This document shows, piece after piece, positions 1-5,574 of a DNA stretch of 7,959 nucleotides. Position numbers and translations under genes: made by a program. Source of the stretch: CADEFF01 sp964569315 (GTDB taxonomy: Bacteria > Pseudomonadota > Alphaproteobacteria > Dongiales > Dongiaceae); contig CAZMUZ010000148.1 of NCBI GenBank assembly GCA_964569315.1, positions 1 to 7,959 of the forward strand, given 5' to 3'. Numbering within the stretch: the first letter of the stretch is position 1; the number at the start of each line of letters is the position of its first letter. The notes under the pieces are model-generated. The model ran no database searches and was not told the origin of the DNA. It saw nothing but the letters and a program-made list of their open reading frames with translations.

Positions 1-133
1 CGACGATCGCGACCGTCAGCCCGGCCACCATGTCGGCCTTCAGATCGGCCGGCCGATAGCCTTTGCGCAGCAGGGTGACGAGCTTCGGGGTGTAGAGCTC
101 GGTGAAGCTCGGCGGTCGGGTCTGGGCAACCAT
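1..133 (-). CDS. SulP-family inorganic anion transporter, N-terminal fragment
   Basis: Reading the minus strand from an ATG whose first base is 133 gives 44 residues that run off the left edge without a stop. The stretch has the typical SulP N-terminus: a short cytoplasmic lead with YTPKLVTLLRKGY, then DLKADMVAGLTVAIV, the conserved segment entering the first transmembrane helix. SulP proteins are membrane permeases or antiporters for sulfate, bicarbonate or other anions. The substrate cannot be decided from this fragment, and the transmembrane core and any STAS domain lie outside. A purine-rich ribosome site (GGAGAG on the minus strand) sits about 5 nt before the ATG, which supports the start. 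It is divergent from the acetyltransferase gene at 437. The family call is from recognised sequence pattern, not a search. Confidence 0.85.
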   Translation of the reverse strand, partial: MVAQTRPPSFTELYTPKLVTLLRKGYRPADLKADMVAGLTVAIV

Positions 134-436
134 CGCTCTCCGCTCGCTGTCGCGGCCCGCGCGGCGGGATCGCCGGTTGCGCGGAGGCCCGACGTTCATC
201 GTCGCGGAATGGTCTTGTCTGTCAGCAGAACGGGCGCCGCCGTCCCTCGAGAGCGAGCGGCGCCACAGTCGCGTCGAACATTAAACAGTGTGGAAGTGTA
301 ATATCTATGTTGCCGTATGTCCAGCCGGTCCGCGACCCCGGCCTCGTGTCTTGTTTTACCAGGGTTTCCGCGCCGTAGCTGAAGAGCGTCCCCGAGCGCC
401 GGTAACCGGCTCGAGCCGCCAACCAAGGGAGGAGCC
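134..436. promoter_or_regulatory. Divergent intergenic region (sulP-like / aac(3)-like)
   Basis: No convincing gene is seen in these 303 bases. They must hold the promoters of both divergent neighbours. An A+T-rich island at about 276-320, in otherwise very G+C-rich DNA, is the likeliest promoter zone, though I see no textbook -35/-10 pair. A 13-bp palindrome, GCCGGTAACCGGC (398-410, 6-bp arms around one central A), lies 26 nt upstream of the acetyltransferase start and could be an operator. A good Shine-Dalgarno, AGGGAGGAG, precedes the ATG at 437. Confidence 0.4.
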
Positions 437-1162
437 ATGCATCGACGCGCCGATCTCGTCCGCGAGCTTCGGGCGCTCGGCCTCGCCGGCTGCGCGCTCG
501 TGATGCTGCATGCGAGCCTGCGCCGTCTGGGTCCGGTCGAAGGCGGAGCGTCGGCGATTCTCGATGCGCTGTTCGACGCCATGGCGCCCGGCGCCACCTT
601 GCTGATGACGCTCGGCGCCGATGAGGATCTGCCGTTCGACGCCCTGACGACTCCCGCCGAGAAGGATGTCGGAGCGCTCGCGGAGATTTTCCGGCAACGC
701 GCCGGAACGCGCGTCAACGATCACGCCTCGGCGCGCTTCGCCGCGTCCGGCCCGCGCAGCCTCGTGCTGCTCGAGCCGATGCCGCTGCATGACTATTACG
801 GGCCGGGCTCGGTGCTCTCGCGCTTCGCGGCGTGGGGCGGGTCGGTCTTGCGTCTCGGTGCCGACCCCGACACGGTCACGCTTACCCACTGGGCCGAGTA
901 TCTCGCGGCGGTACCCGGCAAGCGGCGCGTGCGGCGACGTTCGATGCGCGCCGATACCGGGGAGCAATGGATCGAATGCCTCGACGATTCCGACGGGATC
1001 AGGGAGTGGCCGCAGGGCGACTATTTTTCGCAGATCCTTCTCGATTTCATTGCGGCGGGAAAGGCGAGGCGGGGGCCGGTGGGGGGCTGCGACGCCGATC
1101 TCCTGCCGGCACCGGCGTTCGTGGCGTTCGCGGTGGCGTGGATGGAGAAGCACCTCGCCTGA
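437..1162 (+). CDS. AAC(3)-family aminoglycoside N-acetyltransferase-like protein
   Basis: This 241-aa protein is of the antibiotic N-acetyltransferase (AAC(3)) family, whose members transfer acetyl from acetyl-CoA to the 3-amino group of aminoglycosides in the cytoplasm. Visible landmarks are the HAS motif (His25, usually HSS) followed by LGPVEGGASAILDAL, the GALAEIFR segment near residue 79, and NDH ending at His96. The G-P-G-S loop and GGSVLRLGAD (about 122-143) lead into THWAEY, where His151 and Glu154 sit at the family's catalytic positions. It is somewhat shorter than the usual 260-280 aa, lacking part of the C-terminal region. The start is fixed by a strong AGGGAGGAG just upstream. Many chromosomal relatives in environmental bacteria have no demonstrated resistance role, so the substrate is open. 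The gene stands alone and converges on the hydrolase gene. Confidence 0.82.
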   Translation: MHRRADLVRELRALGLAGCALVMLHASLRRLGPVEGGASAILDALFDAMAPGATLLMTLGADEDLPFDALTTPAEKDVGALAEIFRQRAGTRVNDHASARFAASGPRSLVLLEPMPLHDYYGPGSVLSRFAAWGGSVLRLGADPDTVTLTHWAEYLAAVPGKRRVRRRSMRADTGEQWIECLDDSDGIREWPQGDYFSQILLDFIAAGKARRGPVGGCDADLLPAPAFVAFAVAWMEKHLA

Positions 1163-1344
1163 CATAGTCGCTGTCGTCGCCGGACTCCCGCGAAAGACAT
1201 AGAGACGGCGCGCCGCAGAGAAAGAAGCTGGAAACCGTCGGGGGATCGGCCCTCGCGCATCCGTCATGGGTCCCGGATATCCAGTGCTGCGAGGGCGCCG
1301 GAAACTGCACCACGACGATTGACCGCGGACACGACCCCGAATCG
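1163..1344. other. Convergent intergenic region, no gene seen
   Basis: No reading frame here has coding character or a ribosome site. The pieces CTCCCGCGAAAG (near 1185) and CCCGGATATCCAG (near 1271) resemble halves of a short dispersed intergenic repeat common in alphaproteobacterial genomes. This resemblance is from memory and weak. Confidence 0.25.
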
Positions 1345-1384
1345 CCGATGGCACGGGGCGGCAGGTGCCGCCCCGTGCCATCGG
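1345..1384. terminator. Bidirectional hairpin terminator between convergent genes
   Basis: A perfect 19-bp inverted repeat (1345-1363 paired with 1366-1384) has only GG unpaired at the centre, so in practice a tetraloop. It lies between the converging acetyltransferase and hydrolase genes, 6 bp from the hydrolase stop. Its stem is very G+C-rich. Neither side has a clear U tract, so it may act as a transcript-end stabiliser or a U-less terminator rather than a classic intrinsic terminator. Confidence 0.75.
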
Positions 1385-1390
1385 ACGTGG

Positions 1391-2080
1391 CTAAGCGCGC
1401 ATGGAGTCGAGCTGTTCGTGCTTCGTCACCACCTCTTGCGCCTTGGCATAGCTTTCGATCAGCAGGGCATAGGGCGGGAAGACCTTGGTATAGACCTCGG
1501 CCCATTGCTGCGCGTCGTCCCGATGCCAGGTCTTCTGCAGCTCCGAGGCAACCGCCGCGGTATCCATCGGCACGACGCCTGCCTGCAGGATGCGGGCGAG
1601 CGTAATCTCCTGCGCCATCTTCGAATAGGTACCGGAAGCGTCGATCACGGCAAAGACCTTGTAGCCTTCATGCACGGCGGCGATCGCCGGGAACGCCATG
1701 CAGACGCTGGTGATGGTGCCGGCGATGATCAGGGTCTTGCGGCCGGTCGCCTTGACCGCCGCGACGAAGTCCGGATTGTCCCAAGCGTTGATCTCGCCCC
1801 GCCGCGCCACGTATTTGGCGTGCGGGGCGTTCGCATGGATCTCGGGGATCAGCGGCCCGTTCGGGCCCTGCGGCACCGAGGCCGTGGTGATCACCGGAAT
1901 CTTGCAGAGCGAGGCCATCTTGGCGAGCGCGGCCGCGCGAGCCCGCAATTCCGGCATCGGCATGTCGCCCACGGTCTGGAACAGCCCGCTCTGGTGATCG
2001 ATCAGCAGCATCGCCGCGTCATCGACATCGATGGTCGGCTTGCCGTCTCCGAAGTTCGCGACGTTGTTGAAGACATGCAT
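1391..2080 (-). CDS. YcaC-like isochorismatase-family cysteine hydrolase
   Basis: This 229-aa cytoplasmic hydrolase belongs to the isochorismatase-like (cysteine hydrolase) superfamily and is closest in pattern to E. coli YcaC. Residues AAMLLIDHQSGL carry the catalytic Asp28. GPNGPLIPE (72-80) and GEINAWDNPDFV (95-106) are YcaC-type signatures, and the nucleophile is Cys127 in TSVCMAFPA. The basic residue of the triad is probably Arg93 or Arg94, but I cannot settle this. A C-terminal tail of about 30 residues (DDAQQWAEVY onward) goes beyond YcaC's usual length near 208. YcaC proteins have no agreed physiological substrate. I chose the ATG at 2080 over one 36 nt upstream because GGGAGGA stands 7 nt before it and family similarity starts there. 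It lies 64 nt downstream of pirin on the same strand, probably one transcript. Confidence 0.85.
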   Translation of the reverse strand: MHVFNNVANFGDGKPTIDVDDAAMLLIDHQSGLFQTVGDMPMPELRARAAALAKMASLCKIPVITTASVPQGPNGPLIPEIHANAPHAKYVARRGEINAWDNPDFVAAVKATGRKTLIIAGTITSVCMAFPAIAAVHEGYKVFAVIDASGTYSKMAQEITLARILQAGVVPMDTAAVASELQKTWHRDDAQQWAEVYTKVFPPYALLIESYAKAQEVVTKHEQLDSMRA

Positions 2081-2110
2081 GATTGATCCTCCCTGTCTGG
2101 GTTGCGTCCC

Positions 2111-2137
2111 CGGCACGGCGCGGATGCGCCGGTGCCG
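2111..2137 (-). promoter_or_regulatory. Intercistronic hairpin between pirin and hydrolase genes
   Basis: An 11-bp G+C-rich stem (2111-2121 with 2126-2137) closes a GGAT loop with one bulged base at 2131. It sits just after the pirin stop (2145) and upstream of the hydrolase ribosome site, and has no U tract. It could protect the upstream message or lower readthrough into the second gene. Its function is inferred from position only. Confidence 0.45.
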
Positions 2138-2144
2138 CTCGATA

Positions 2145-3026
2145 TCAGTGCGCGGACGTCGCGGCCTCGATCCTTCCGAAGCGGCCGCTCTGGAAATCGG
2201 CCATGGCCTGCCGGATTTCCTCTTGCGTGTTCATGACGAACGGCCCGTGCATCACGACCGGCTCGTCGATCGGCTCGCCGCTCAGGATCAGGAGCGAGGC
2301 GTCGCCGTTCGCTTCCAGCGCGATCTCGCCCCCCTCGCGATCGAGCAGCACGAACTGCGCTTCCCGTGCGATGGCGTCGCCGTTCACCTGCACCGTGCCT
2401 TTCAGCACGACGACGGCGACGGTGCGGCCTTCGGGCAGCGTGAACGAAGCCGTTCCGCCCTGGCGCAGCCGCATGTCCCACAGATCGATCGGCGTGAAAG
2501 TGCGCGCCGGACCGCGATGGCCGTCGTAGTCGCCGGCGATCACCCGCAGCGTACCGGCGCCATCCGGCAACGCCACCGCCGGAATCTCGCGGTCGAGCAG
2601 CGTCTGGTAGCCCGGATCGACATTCTTGTCCTTCGCCGGCAGGTTAACCCAGAGCTGGACCATCTCGAGCGTGCCACCCTTGCGGGTGAACGCCTGCGAA
2701 TGGAACTCCTCATGCAGGATACCGCCAGCGGCCGTCATCCATTGCACGTCGCCCCGACCGATGATGCCGCCCTTGCCGGTCGAATCCCGATGCTCGACCT
2801 CGCCGCGATAGACGATGGTGACGGTCTCGAACCCGCGATGCGGATGCACGCCGACGCCGCGCGGCTTGTCCGCCGGCGGGAAGTCAGCCGGCCCGGCATA
2901 GTCCAGGAGCAGAAACGGGCTGACATGCGCGCCGTGGCTCGCATGCGAGAACAGCGAGCGCACCGGGAATCCGTCTCCCACCCAGTGCGGCCTGGGGGCG
3001 CTGTAGACCCCGAGAATCTTTCTCAT
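2145..3026 (-). CDS. Pirin family protein
   Basis: This 293-aa bicupin is of the pirin family. The N-terminal cupin carries the metal site: His61 and His63 in GVHPHRGFET, then His105 and Glu107 in GGILHEEFH, matching the His-His-His-Glu set of human pirin. Other family marks are the opening SPFLLLDYAGPADFP (36-50), GDVQWMTAAGGI (92-103), and LWVNLPAKDK in the middle. The C-terminal cupin (about 190-270) includes the PVVMHGPFVMNT segment. Pirins bind Fe or a related metal. Some bacterial members have quercetin dioxygenase activity and others modulate partner proteins, so the job here is open. GGAGGGAGAAG just upstream supports the ATG at 3026. It is the first gene of a two-gene unit and is divergent from the LysR regulator. 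Confidence 0.92.
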   Translation of the reverse strand: MRKILGVYSAPRPHWVGDGFPVRSLFSHASHGAHVSPFLLLDYAGPADFPPADKPRGVGVHPHRGFETVTIVYRGEVEHRDSTGKGGIIGRGDVQWMTAAGGILHEEFHSQAFTRKGGTLEMVQLWVNLPAKDKNVDPGYQTLLDREIPAVALPDGAGTLRVIAGDYDGHRGPARTFTPIDLWDMRLRQGGTASFTLPEGRTVAVVVLKGTVQVNGDAIAREAQFVLLDREGGEIALEANGDASLLILSGEPIDEPVVMHGPFVMNTQEEIRQAMADFQSGRFGRIEAATSAH

Positions 3027-3152
3027 GATGCTTCTCCCTCCTGCCTTGCCCCACGAGGGGCATCGGCGTCATCAGAGACATAGAGGCAAGACAAAGATGG
3101 CGGAAGCACGCCATATCGCGTTACTGTGTCCTAAAAATAGGACAATAATGCC
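3027..3152. promoter_or_regulatory. Divergent control region, pirin / lysR
   Basis: These 126 bp must hold the promoters of both divergent transcripts. Besides the palindrome listed separately, TGCCCC-ACGA-GGGGCA (3047-3062) is a 6-bp-arm inverted repeat about 20 nt before the pirin ATG that could be a second protein site or a 5'-leader hairpin. A weak minus-strand -10-like CTATGT is near 3080. No strong consensus promoter is evident. Confidence 0.5.
3127..3144. promoter_or_regulatory. Probable LysR operator palindrome
   Basis: TGTCCTA-AAAA-TAGGACA is a perfect palindrome with 7-bp arms and a 4-bp A-tract centre. It contains the T-N11-A spacing of LysR boxes (for instance T3127 to A3139). 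Its right arm supplies the only Shine-Dalgarno-like AGGA (3139-3142) of the lysR gene, whose ATG is at 3153, so occupancy should block lysR expression. LysR-family regulators often bind such sites in the divergent promoter they share with their target, here pirin. Binding is inferred. Confidence 0.65.
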
Positions 3153-4079
3153 ATGCAAGATCTCAACGATCTCAGATACTTCGTCGATGTCGTGGAGCAG
3201 AACGGCTTCGCTGCCGCGGCCCGCAAGCTCGGCATGCCGCGCTCCCGGCTCAGCCGCCGCATCGGCATGCTGGAAGAGCGTCTGGGGGTCCGGCTGATCC
3301 AGCGCTCGACCCGGCGTTTCGCCGTCACCGAGATCGGCCGGGAATATTACCGCCACTGCGTGGCGATGGCGGTGGAGGCGGATGCGGCGCAGGACCTCAT
3401 CGACAGGACGCGGTCCGAGCCGCAAGGCACCGTGCGCGTAAGCTGTCCGTCGTCGGTGATCTATTTCCAGGTCGGCGAGATGATCGCCCGTTTCATGGCG
3501 CAATGCCCCAAGGTCGAGGTCCTGCTGGAGAGCACCAACCGGCGCGTCGATGTGATCCGCGAGGGTTTCGACATTGCGCTCCGGATTCGCTTCCCGCCGA
3601 TCGAGGACAGCGACCTCGTGATCCGAAAGCTCGCGGAGAGTCCCCAGCGGCTGGTCGCGAGTCCGTCCGCTCTGAAGGCGTTTCCCCGTCCTCTTCTTCC
3701 GACCGATCTGGCAGCGCTGCCGAGCCTTGCATGGGATCCCGCGAAACTCGACCACGAATGGCGCCTCGACGGACTCGATGGCGCGACGGCCACGGTCCGT
3801 CACAAGCCCCGCTTCGTCACCGAAGACATGGTGGCTTTGCGACTGGCGGCGTTACGCGGCGTCGGCGTCTGCCAGTTTCCGACCTTCGTTGTGCAGGAGG
3901 ATGTCGCGGCCGGCAGATTGATCGATATTCTTCCGGAATGGACGCCGAAAGCCGGCATCATTCATGCCGTGTTTCCGACACGGCGTGGGCTGCTTCCATC
4001 GGTGCGGGCGCTTCTGGATTTTCTTGCGCGGGAGTATGCCGAGCTCGGGCGAGCGGGCGAGGCTACGTTCCGCCCCTGA
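3153..4079 (+). CDS. LysR-type transcriptional regulator
   Basis: This 308-aa protein is of normal length for the family. Residues 1-60 form the winged helix-turn-helix, with DLRYFVDVVEQNGFAAAA, then ARKLGMPRSRLSRRI as recognition region and LGVRLIQRSTRRFAVTEIG as wing. A linker helix follows, and residues 90-295 are the LysR substrate-binding domain, with GTVRVSCPSSV at its start and VDVIREGFDIALRIRF in the first lobe. It most resembles the CrgA/DsdC-like broad group with the RFPPIEDSDLVIRKL segment. It is divergent from pirin and the YcaC-like hydrolase and probably controls them. The effector is unknown. The ribosome site is weak (AGGA 10 nt upstream) and lies inside the palindrome at 3127-3144, which suggests autoregulation. 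Confidence 0.93.
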   Translation: MQDLNDLRYFVDVVEQNGFAAAARKLGMPRSRLSRRIGMLEERLGVRLIQRSTRRFAVTEIGREYYRHCVAMAVEADAAQDLIDRTRSEPQGTVRVSCPSSVIYFQVGEMIARFMAQCPKVEVLLESTNRRVDVIREGFDIALRIRFPPIEDSDLVIRKLAESPQRLVASPSALKAFPRPLLPTDLAALPSLAWDPAKLDHEWRLDGLDGATATVRHKPRFVTEDMVALRLAALRGVGVCQFPTFVVQEDVAAGRLIDILPEWTPKAGIIHAVFPTRRGLLPSVRALLDFLAREYAELGRAGEATFRP

Positions 4080-4333
4080 TCGGCGTTACCGTTCGATCTC
4101 GGTAATGTCTGGGCGCCGCATGCCGCGGACCGCTGCCCCTGCTAGGATGAGGACCATCGCCAGGCGTCGCGGCTCGCAGGCGTGTCGTTCGACAGGCTAG
4201 GATTCGCCTGGATGCGACGATCGCTATCGCCCGCTGCGGAAGAACGACGCCTCCCCGCCCGCGGCCGGCAATCGCAGGGACAGTGCCGTTCGTTGTAACC
4301 GTTCCGACCGCTTGATTTCAGAGGAGACGCAGC
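4080..4333. other. Intergenic region, no gene seen
   Basis: Nothing here has coding character. TGCTAGGAT at 4140-4148 resembles an extended -10 element and the same GCTAGGAT octamer recurs at 4196-4203. Either could serve the GFA-family gene downstream, but no good -35 is spaced for them. Confidence 0.3.
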
Positions 4334-4726
4334 ATGGACCGAGTCACGGGCGGTTGCCTGTGCGGCAATGTCCGAATTGTGGCGGCGGGACCGCCATACC
4401 GGGTCGGCCTTTGTCATTGCCTCGATTGCCGCAAGCATCATGGGGCCCTTTTCCACGCTTCCGCGGTGTTCCCGCAGGAGGCGGTGACGATCGACGGCGA
4501 AACACGCGACTATGCCGGGCGGTTTTTCTGCCCCCGTTGCGGCTCGCCCGTTTTCGCTCGCACCGCCGACGAGATCGAAGTGAATCTGGGATCCCTGGAC
4601 GAGCCTGACCGGCTGAAGCCGACCTACGAACTCTGGACCGTCCGTCGCGAGTCCTGGTTGCCGCCGTTTCCGCTCGCAAGACGATACGAGCGCGATCGCG
4701 ACGCCGCGGGGCGCTCCGAGGAATAG
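4334..4726 (+). CDS. GFA/CENP-V family zinc-binding protein
   Basis: This 130-aa protein has the GFA (glutathione-dependent formaldehyde-activating enzyme-like, CENP-V) fold. All expected zinc ligands are visible: Cys8 and Cys10 in GGCLCGNVR, Cys27, Cys29 and Cys32 in CHCLDCRK, and Cys66 and Cys69 in FFCPRCGSPVF. The segment ELWTVRRESWLPPF near the C-terminus is also typical. Most such small members have no proven reaction, and the formaldehyde-glutathione activity of the founding enzyme has been disputed, so I call the family and not an activity. GAGGAG ends 7 nt before the ATG. About 254 bp of gene-free DNA lies upstream, so it likely has its own promoter. The GNAT gene follows 132 bp later on the same strand. 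Confidence 0.9.
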   Translation: MDRVTGGCLCGNVRIVAAGPPYRVGLCHCLDCRKHHGALFHASAVFPQEAVTIDGETRDYAGRFFCPRCGSPVFARTADEIEVNLGSLDEPDRLKPTYELWTVRRESWLPPFPLARRYERDRDAAGRSEE

Positions 4727-4751
4727 GCGGAACGGCCAGGGAAGCTAGAGC

Positions 4752-4778
4752 GGGCACTCCGATGGCATCGCTGTGCCC
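4752..4778 (+). terminator. Hairpin after the GFA-family gene
   Basis: GGGCAC (4752-4757) pairs with GTGCCC (4773-4778). Inside, CGAT-GGC-ATCG extends the stem across a symmetric 2x2 internal loop. It starts 25 nt after the GFA stop. There is no U tract, so it may be a U-less terminator or an mRNA 3'-end structure. Confidence 0.4.
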
Positions 4779-4858
4779 ATTGATCTCCAGGATCATGGTT
4801 GGCGCAGCGGGTGGTTGCCGGTCTTGATGCGATGGCTGCAATGCCTGCAGGGGTTGTG

Positions 4859-5308
4859 ATGGCAGTCGTCATTCGAGCGGCACGTGACGAGGACAGGGAT
4901 AGCCTCGGAGCCCTTAAGCTGCGGTCTTCGCTGGCTTGGGGAGATCATATCGAAGAGCTGCAAGCGCTTCCGGAAGCGAGGGAGGTTCCGGCCATGCACT
5001 TGCCACATGTCATCGTCGCGGAGTTCGTCGGGGAGGTTGTGGGCTTCGCAACCGTCCTCCCTGGCAAGGGCGCTATTCAGGCCGGGCTGGAGGATCTGTT
5101 CGTCGCGCCCGAGCTTTGGCGAAGGGGGATAGGTCGATCGCTGCTCGCCGAAGCCGAGCGCCGCGCCGCCGCGCTCGGCGCACGATCGCTACATGTCGTA
5201 GCCGGCGAGCGGGCTCGTCCATTCTACGAGGCTGCCGGATATCGGTTCGCGGGGACGATCGCGACAGATCTTGCGCCCGCGGTCGAACTGCAAAAGGATC
5301 TTCCGTAA
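4859..5308 (+). CDS. GNAT-family N-acetyltransferase
   Basis: This 149-aa acetyltransferase has a single GNAT domain. VIRAARDEDRDSLGAL is the usual N-terminal strand and helix, VIVAEFVGEVVGFATVLP forms the central strands, and LEDLFVAPELWRRGIGRSLL carries the acetyl-CoA pyrophosphate loop (Arg88-Arg-Gly-Ile-Gly-Arg93). FYEAAGYRFAG (122-132) is the C-terminal motif with the conserved Tyr. The acceptor is unknown; many such proteins acetylate small amines or protein N-termini. The frame is open further upstream to a TTG at 4799, but I chose the ATG at 4859: AGGGG stands 5 nt before it and family similarity begins there. It is the last recognisable gene before the tRNA fragment and mobile element. 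Confidence 0.85.
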   Translation: MAVVIRAARDEDRDSLGALKLRSSLAWGDHIEELQALPEAREVPAMHLPHVIVAEFVGEVVGFATVLPGKGAIQAGLEDLFVAPELWRRGIGRSLLAEAERRAAALGARSLHVVAGERARPFYEAAGYRFAGTIATDLAPAVELQKDLP

Positions 5309-5366
5309 GCCTGCGACGGCTCGATGCGGGCCCCGCTGTCCAGCGTTGTTCCGGAGTAGCGGGAAT
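5309..5366. other. Chromosomal flank between the GNAT gene and the att site
   Basis: This is gene-free DNA of 58 bp. It would be the sequence downstream of the original tRNA-Arg 3' end. No clear terminator is seen beyond a weak GCGG-GCC-CCGC stem near 5327. Confidence 0.3.
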
Positions 5367-5416
5367 TGGCGCACCCGGCGAGATTCGAACTCACGACCTC
5401 TGCCTTCGGAGGGCAG
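5367..5416 (-). pseudogene. 3' fragment of tRNA-Arg(CCG): integration site (att)
   Basis: On the minus strand this is the last 50 nt of a tRNA-Arg. It has the anticodon stem-loop CTGCC-CTCCGAA-GGCAG (anticodon CCG at 5409-5407) and a variable loop. The T-arm follows with GTTCGAAT between paired GTGAG and CTCGC, then the 3' acceptor strand, discriminator G and encoded CCA (5369-5367). Nothing to its right matches a D-arm or 5' acceptor strand, so the gene is cut at the first base of the anticodon stem. That is the expected remnant where an element recombined in a tRNA gene. By geometry the restored full tRNA should be at the far end of the element. The fragment alone cannot be a working tRNA. 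Confidence 0.9.
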
Positions 5417-5434
5417 GGGATAGATGCTTTCCGG

Positions 5435-5563
5435 TGTTTCCGCAGATTTTCCCGCCGTTACTTCGGCCTTGCAAATGGCCGAGTTCTGCCCGAAAAGTAA
5501 GGCAGAGGATGCGCCGGAAAATTCCCTGACTTACCGCCGGCTGCTTCCGCAGTGCTTCCGCAG
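5435..5563 (+). repeat. Integrase arm-type direct repeats TGYTTCCGCAG
   Basis: Three near-identical 11-mers are present: TGTTTCCGCAG at 5435-5445 and a perfect head-to-tail pair of TGCTTCCGCAG at 5542-5552 and 5553-5563. A degenerate relative, TGCTTTCCGG, is at 5425-5434. All have the same orientation between the tRNA fragment and the integrase start. This is where lambda-type integrases bind arm sites through their N-terminal domain, so I infer that role. The tandem pair abuts the integrase start and could also allow autorepression. Confidence 0.65.
5463..5482. promoter_or_regulatory. Inverted repeat in the att arm
   Basis: TCGGCC-TTGCAAAT-GGCCGA is a 6-bp-arm inverted repeat around an A+T-rich centre, between the att core and the tandem arm repeats. 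It is a candidate protein site (excisionase or host factor) or part of the integrase promoter. Confidence 0.35.
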
Positions 5564-5574
5564 CGGTGCCGGCA

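Noticed and set aside
356..1381. Long 341-codon minus-strand frame over the acetyltransferase gene
   Set aside because: It is an antisense shadow in G+C-rich DNA: Arg/Pro/His-rich, with no domain, while the plus strand has a clear AAC(3) protein with ribosome site.
1319..3083. Long plus-strand frames (1319-2086 and 2031-3083) over the hydrolase and pirin genes
   Set aside because: They are antisense shadows of two well-supported minus-strand genes. Their composition is low-complexity Arg/His-rich and they carry no recognisable motif.
3072..3803. 243-codon minus-strand frame over lysR
   Set aside because: It is an antisense shadow of the clear LysR protein and would cover the operator region.
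4140..4203. GCTAGGAT occurring twice (4141-4148 and 4196-4203)
   Set aside because: An 8-bp repeat 55 bp apart is weak. It could be promoter-like, but no -35 partner supports it.
4799..4858. Upstream TTG start for the GNAT protein
   Set aside because: It adds 20 residues with no family similarity and has no ribosome site, while the ATG at 4859 has AGGGG at suitable spacing.
5367..5416. Functional tRNA gene
   Set aside because: The D-arm and 5' acceptor strand are absent to its right, so it is only the 3' fragment.
4936..5529. A 197-codon plus-strand frame ending with the phrase GAPGEIRTHDLCLRR
   Set aside because: That phrase is the translation of the reverse complement of a tRNA 3' end and is a well-known annotation artefact. 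The frame also overlaps the GNAT gene out of frame.
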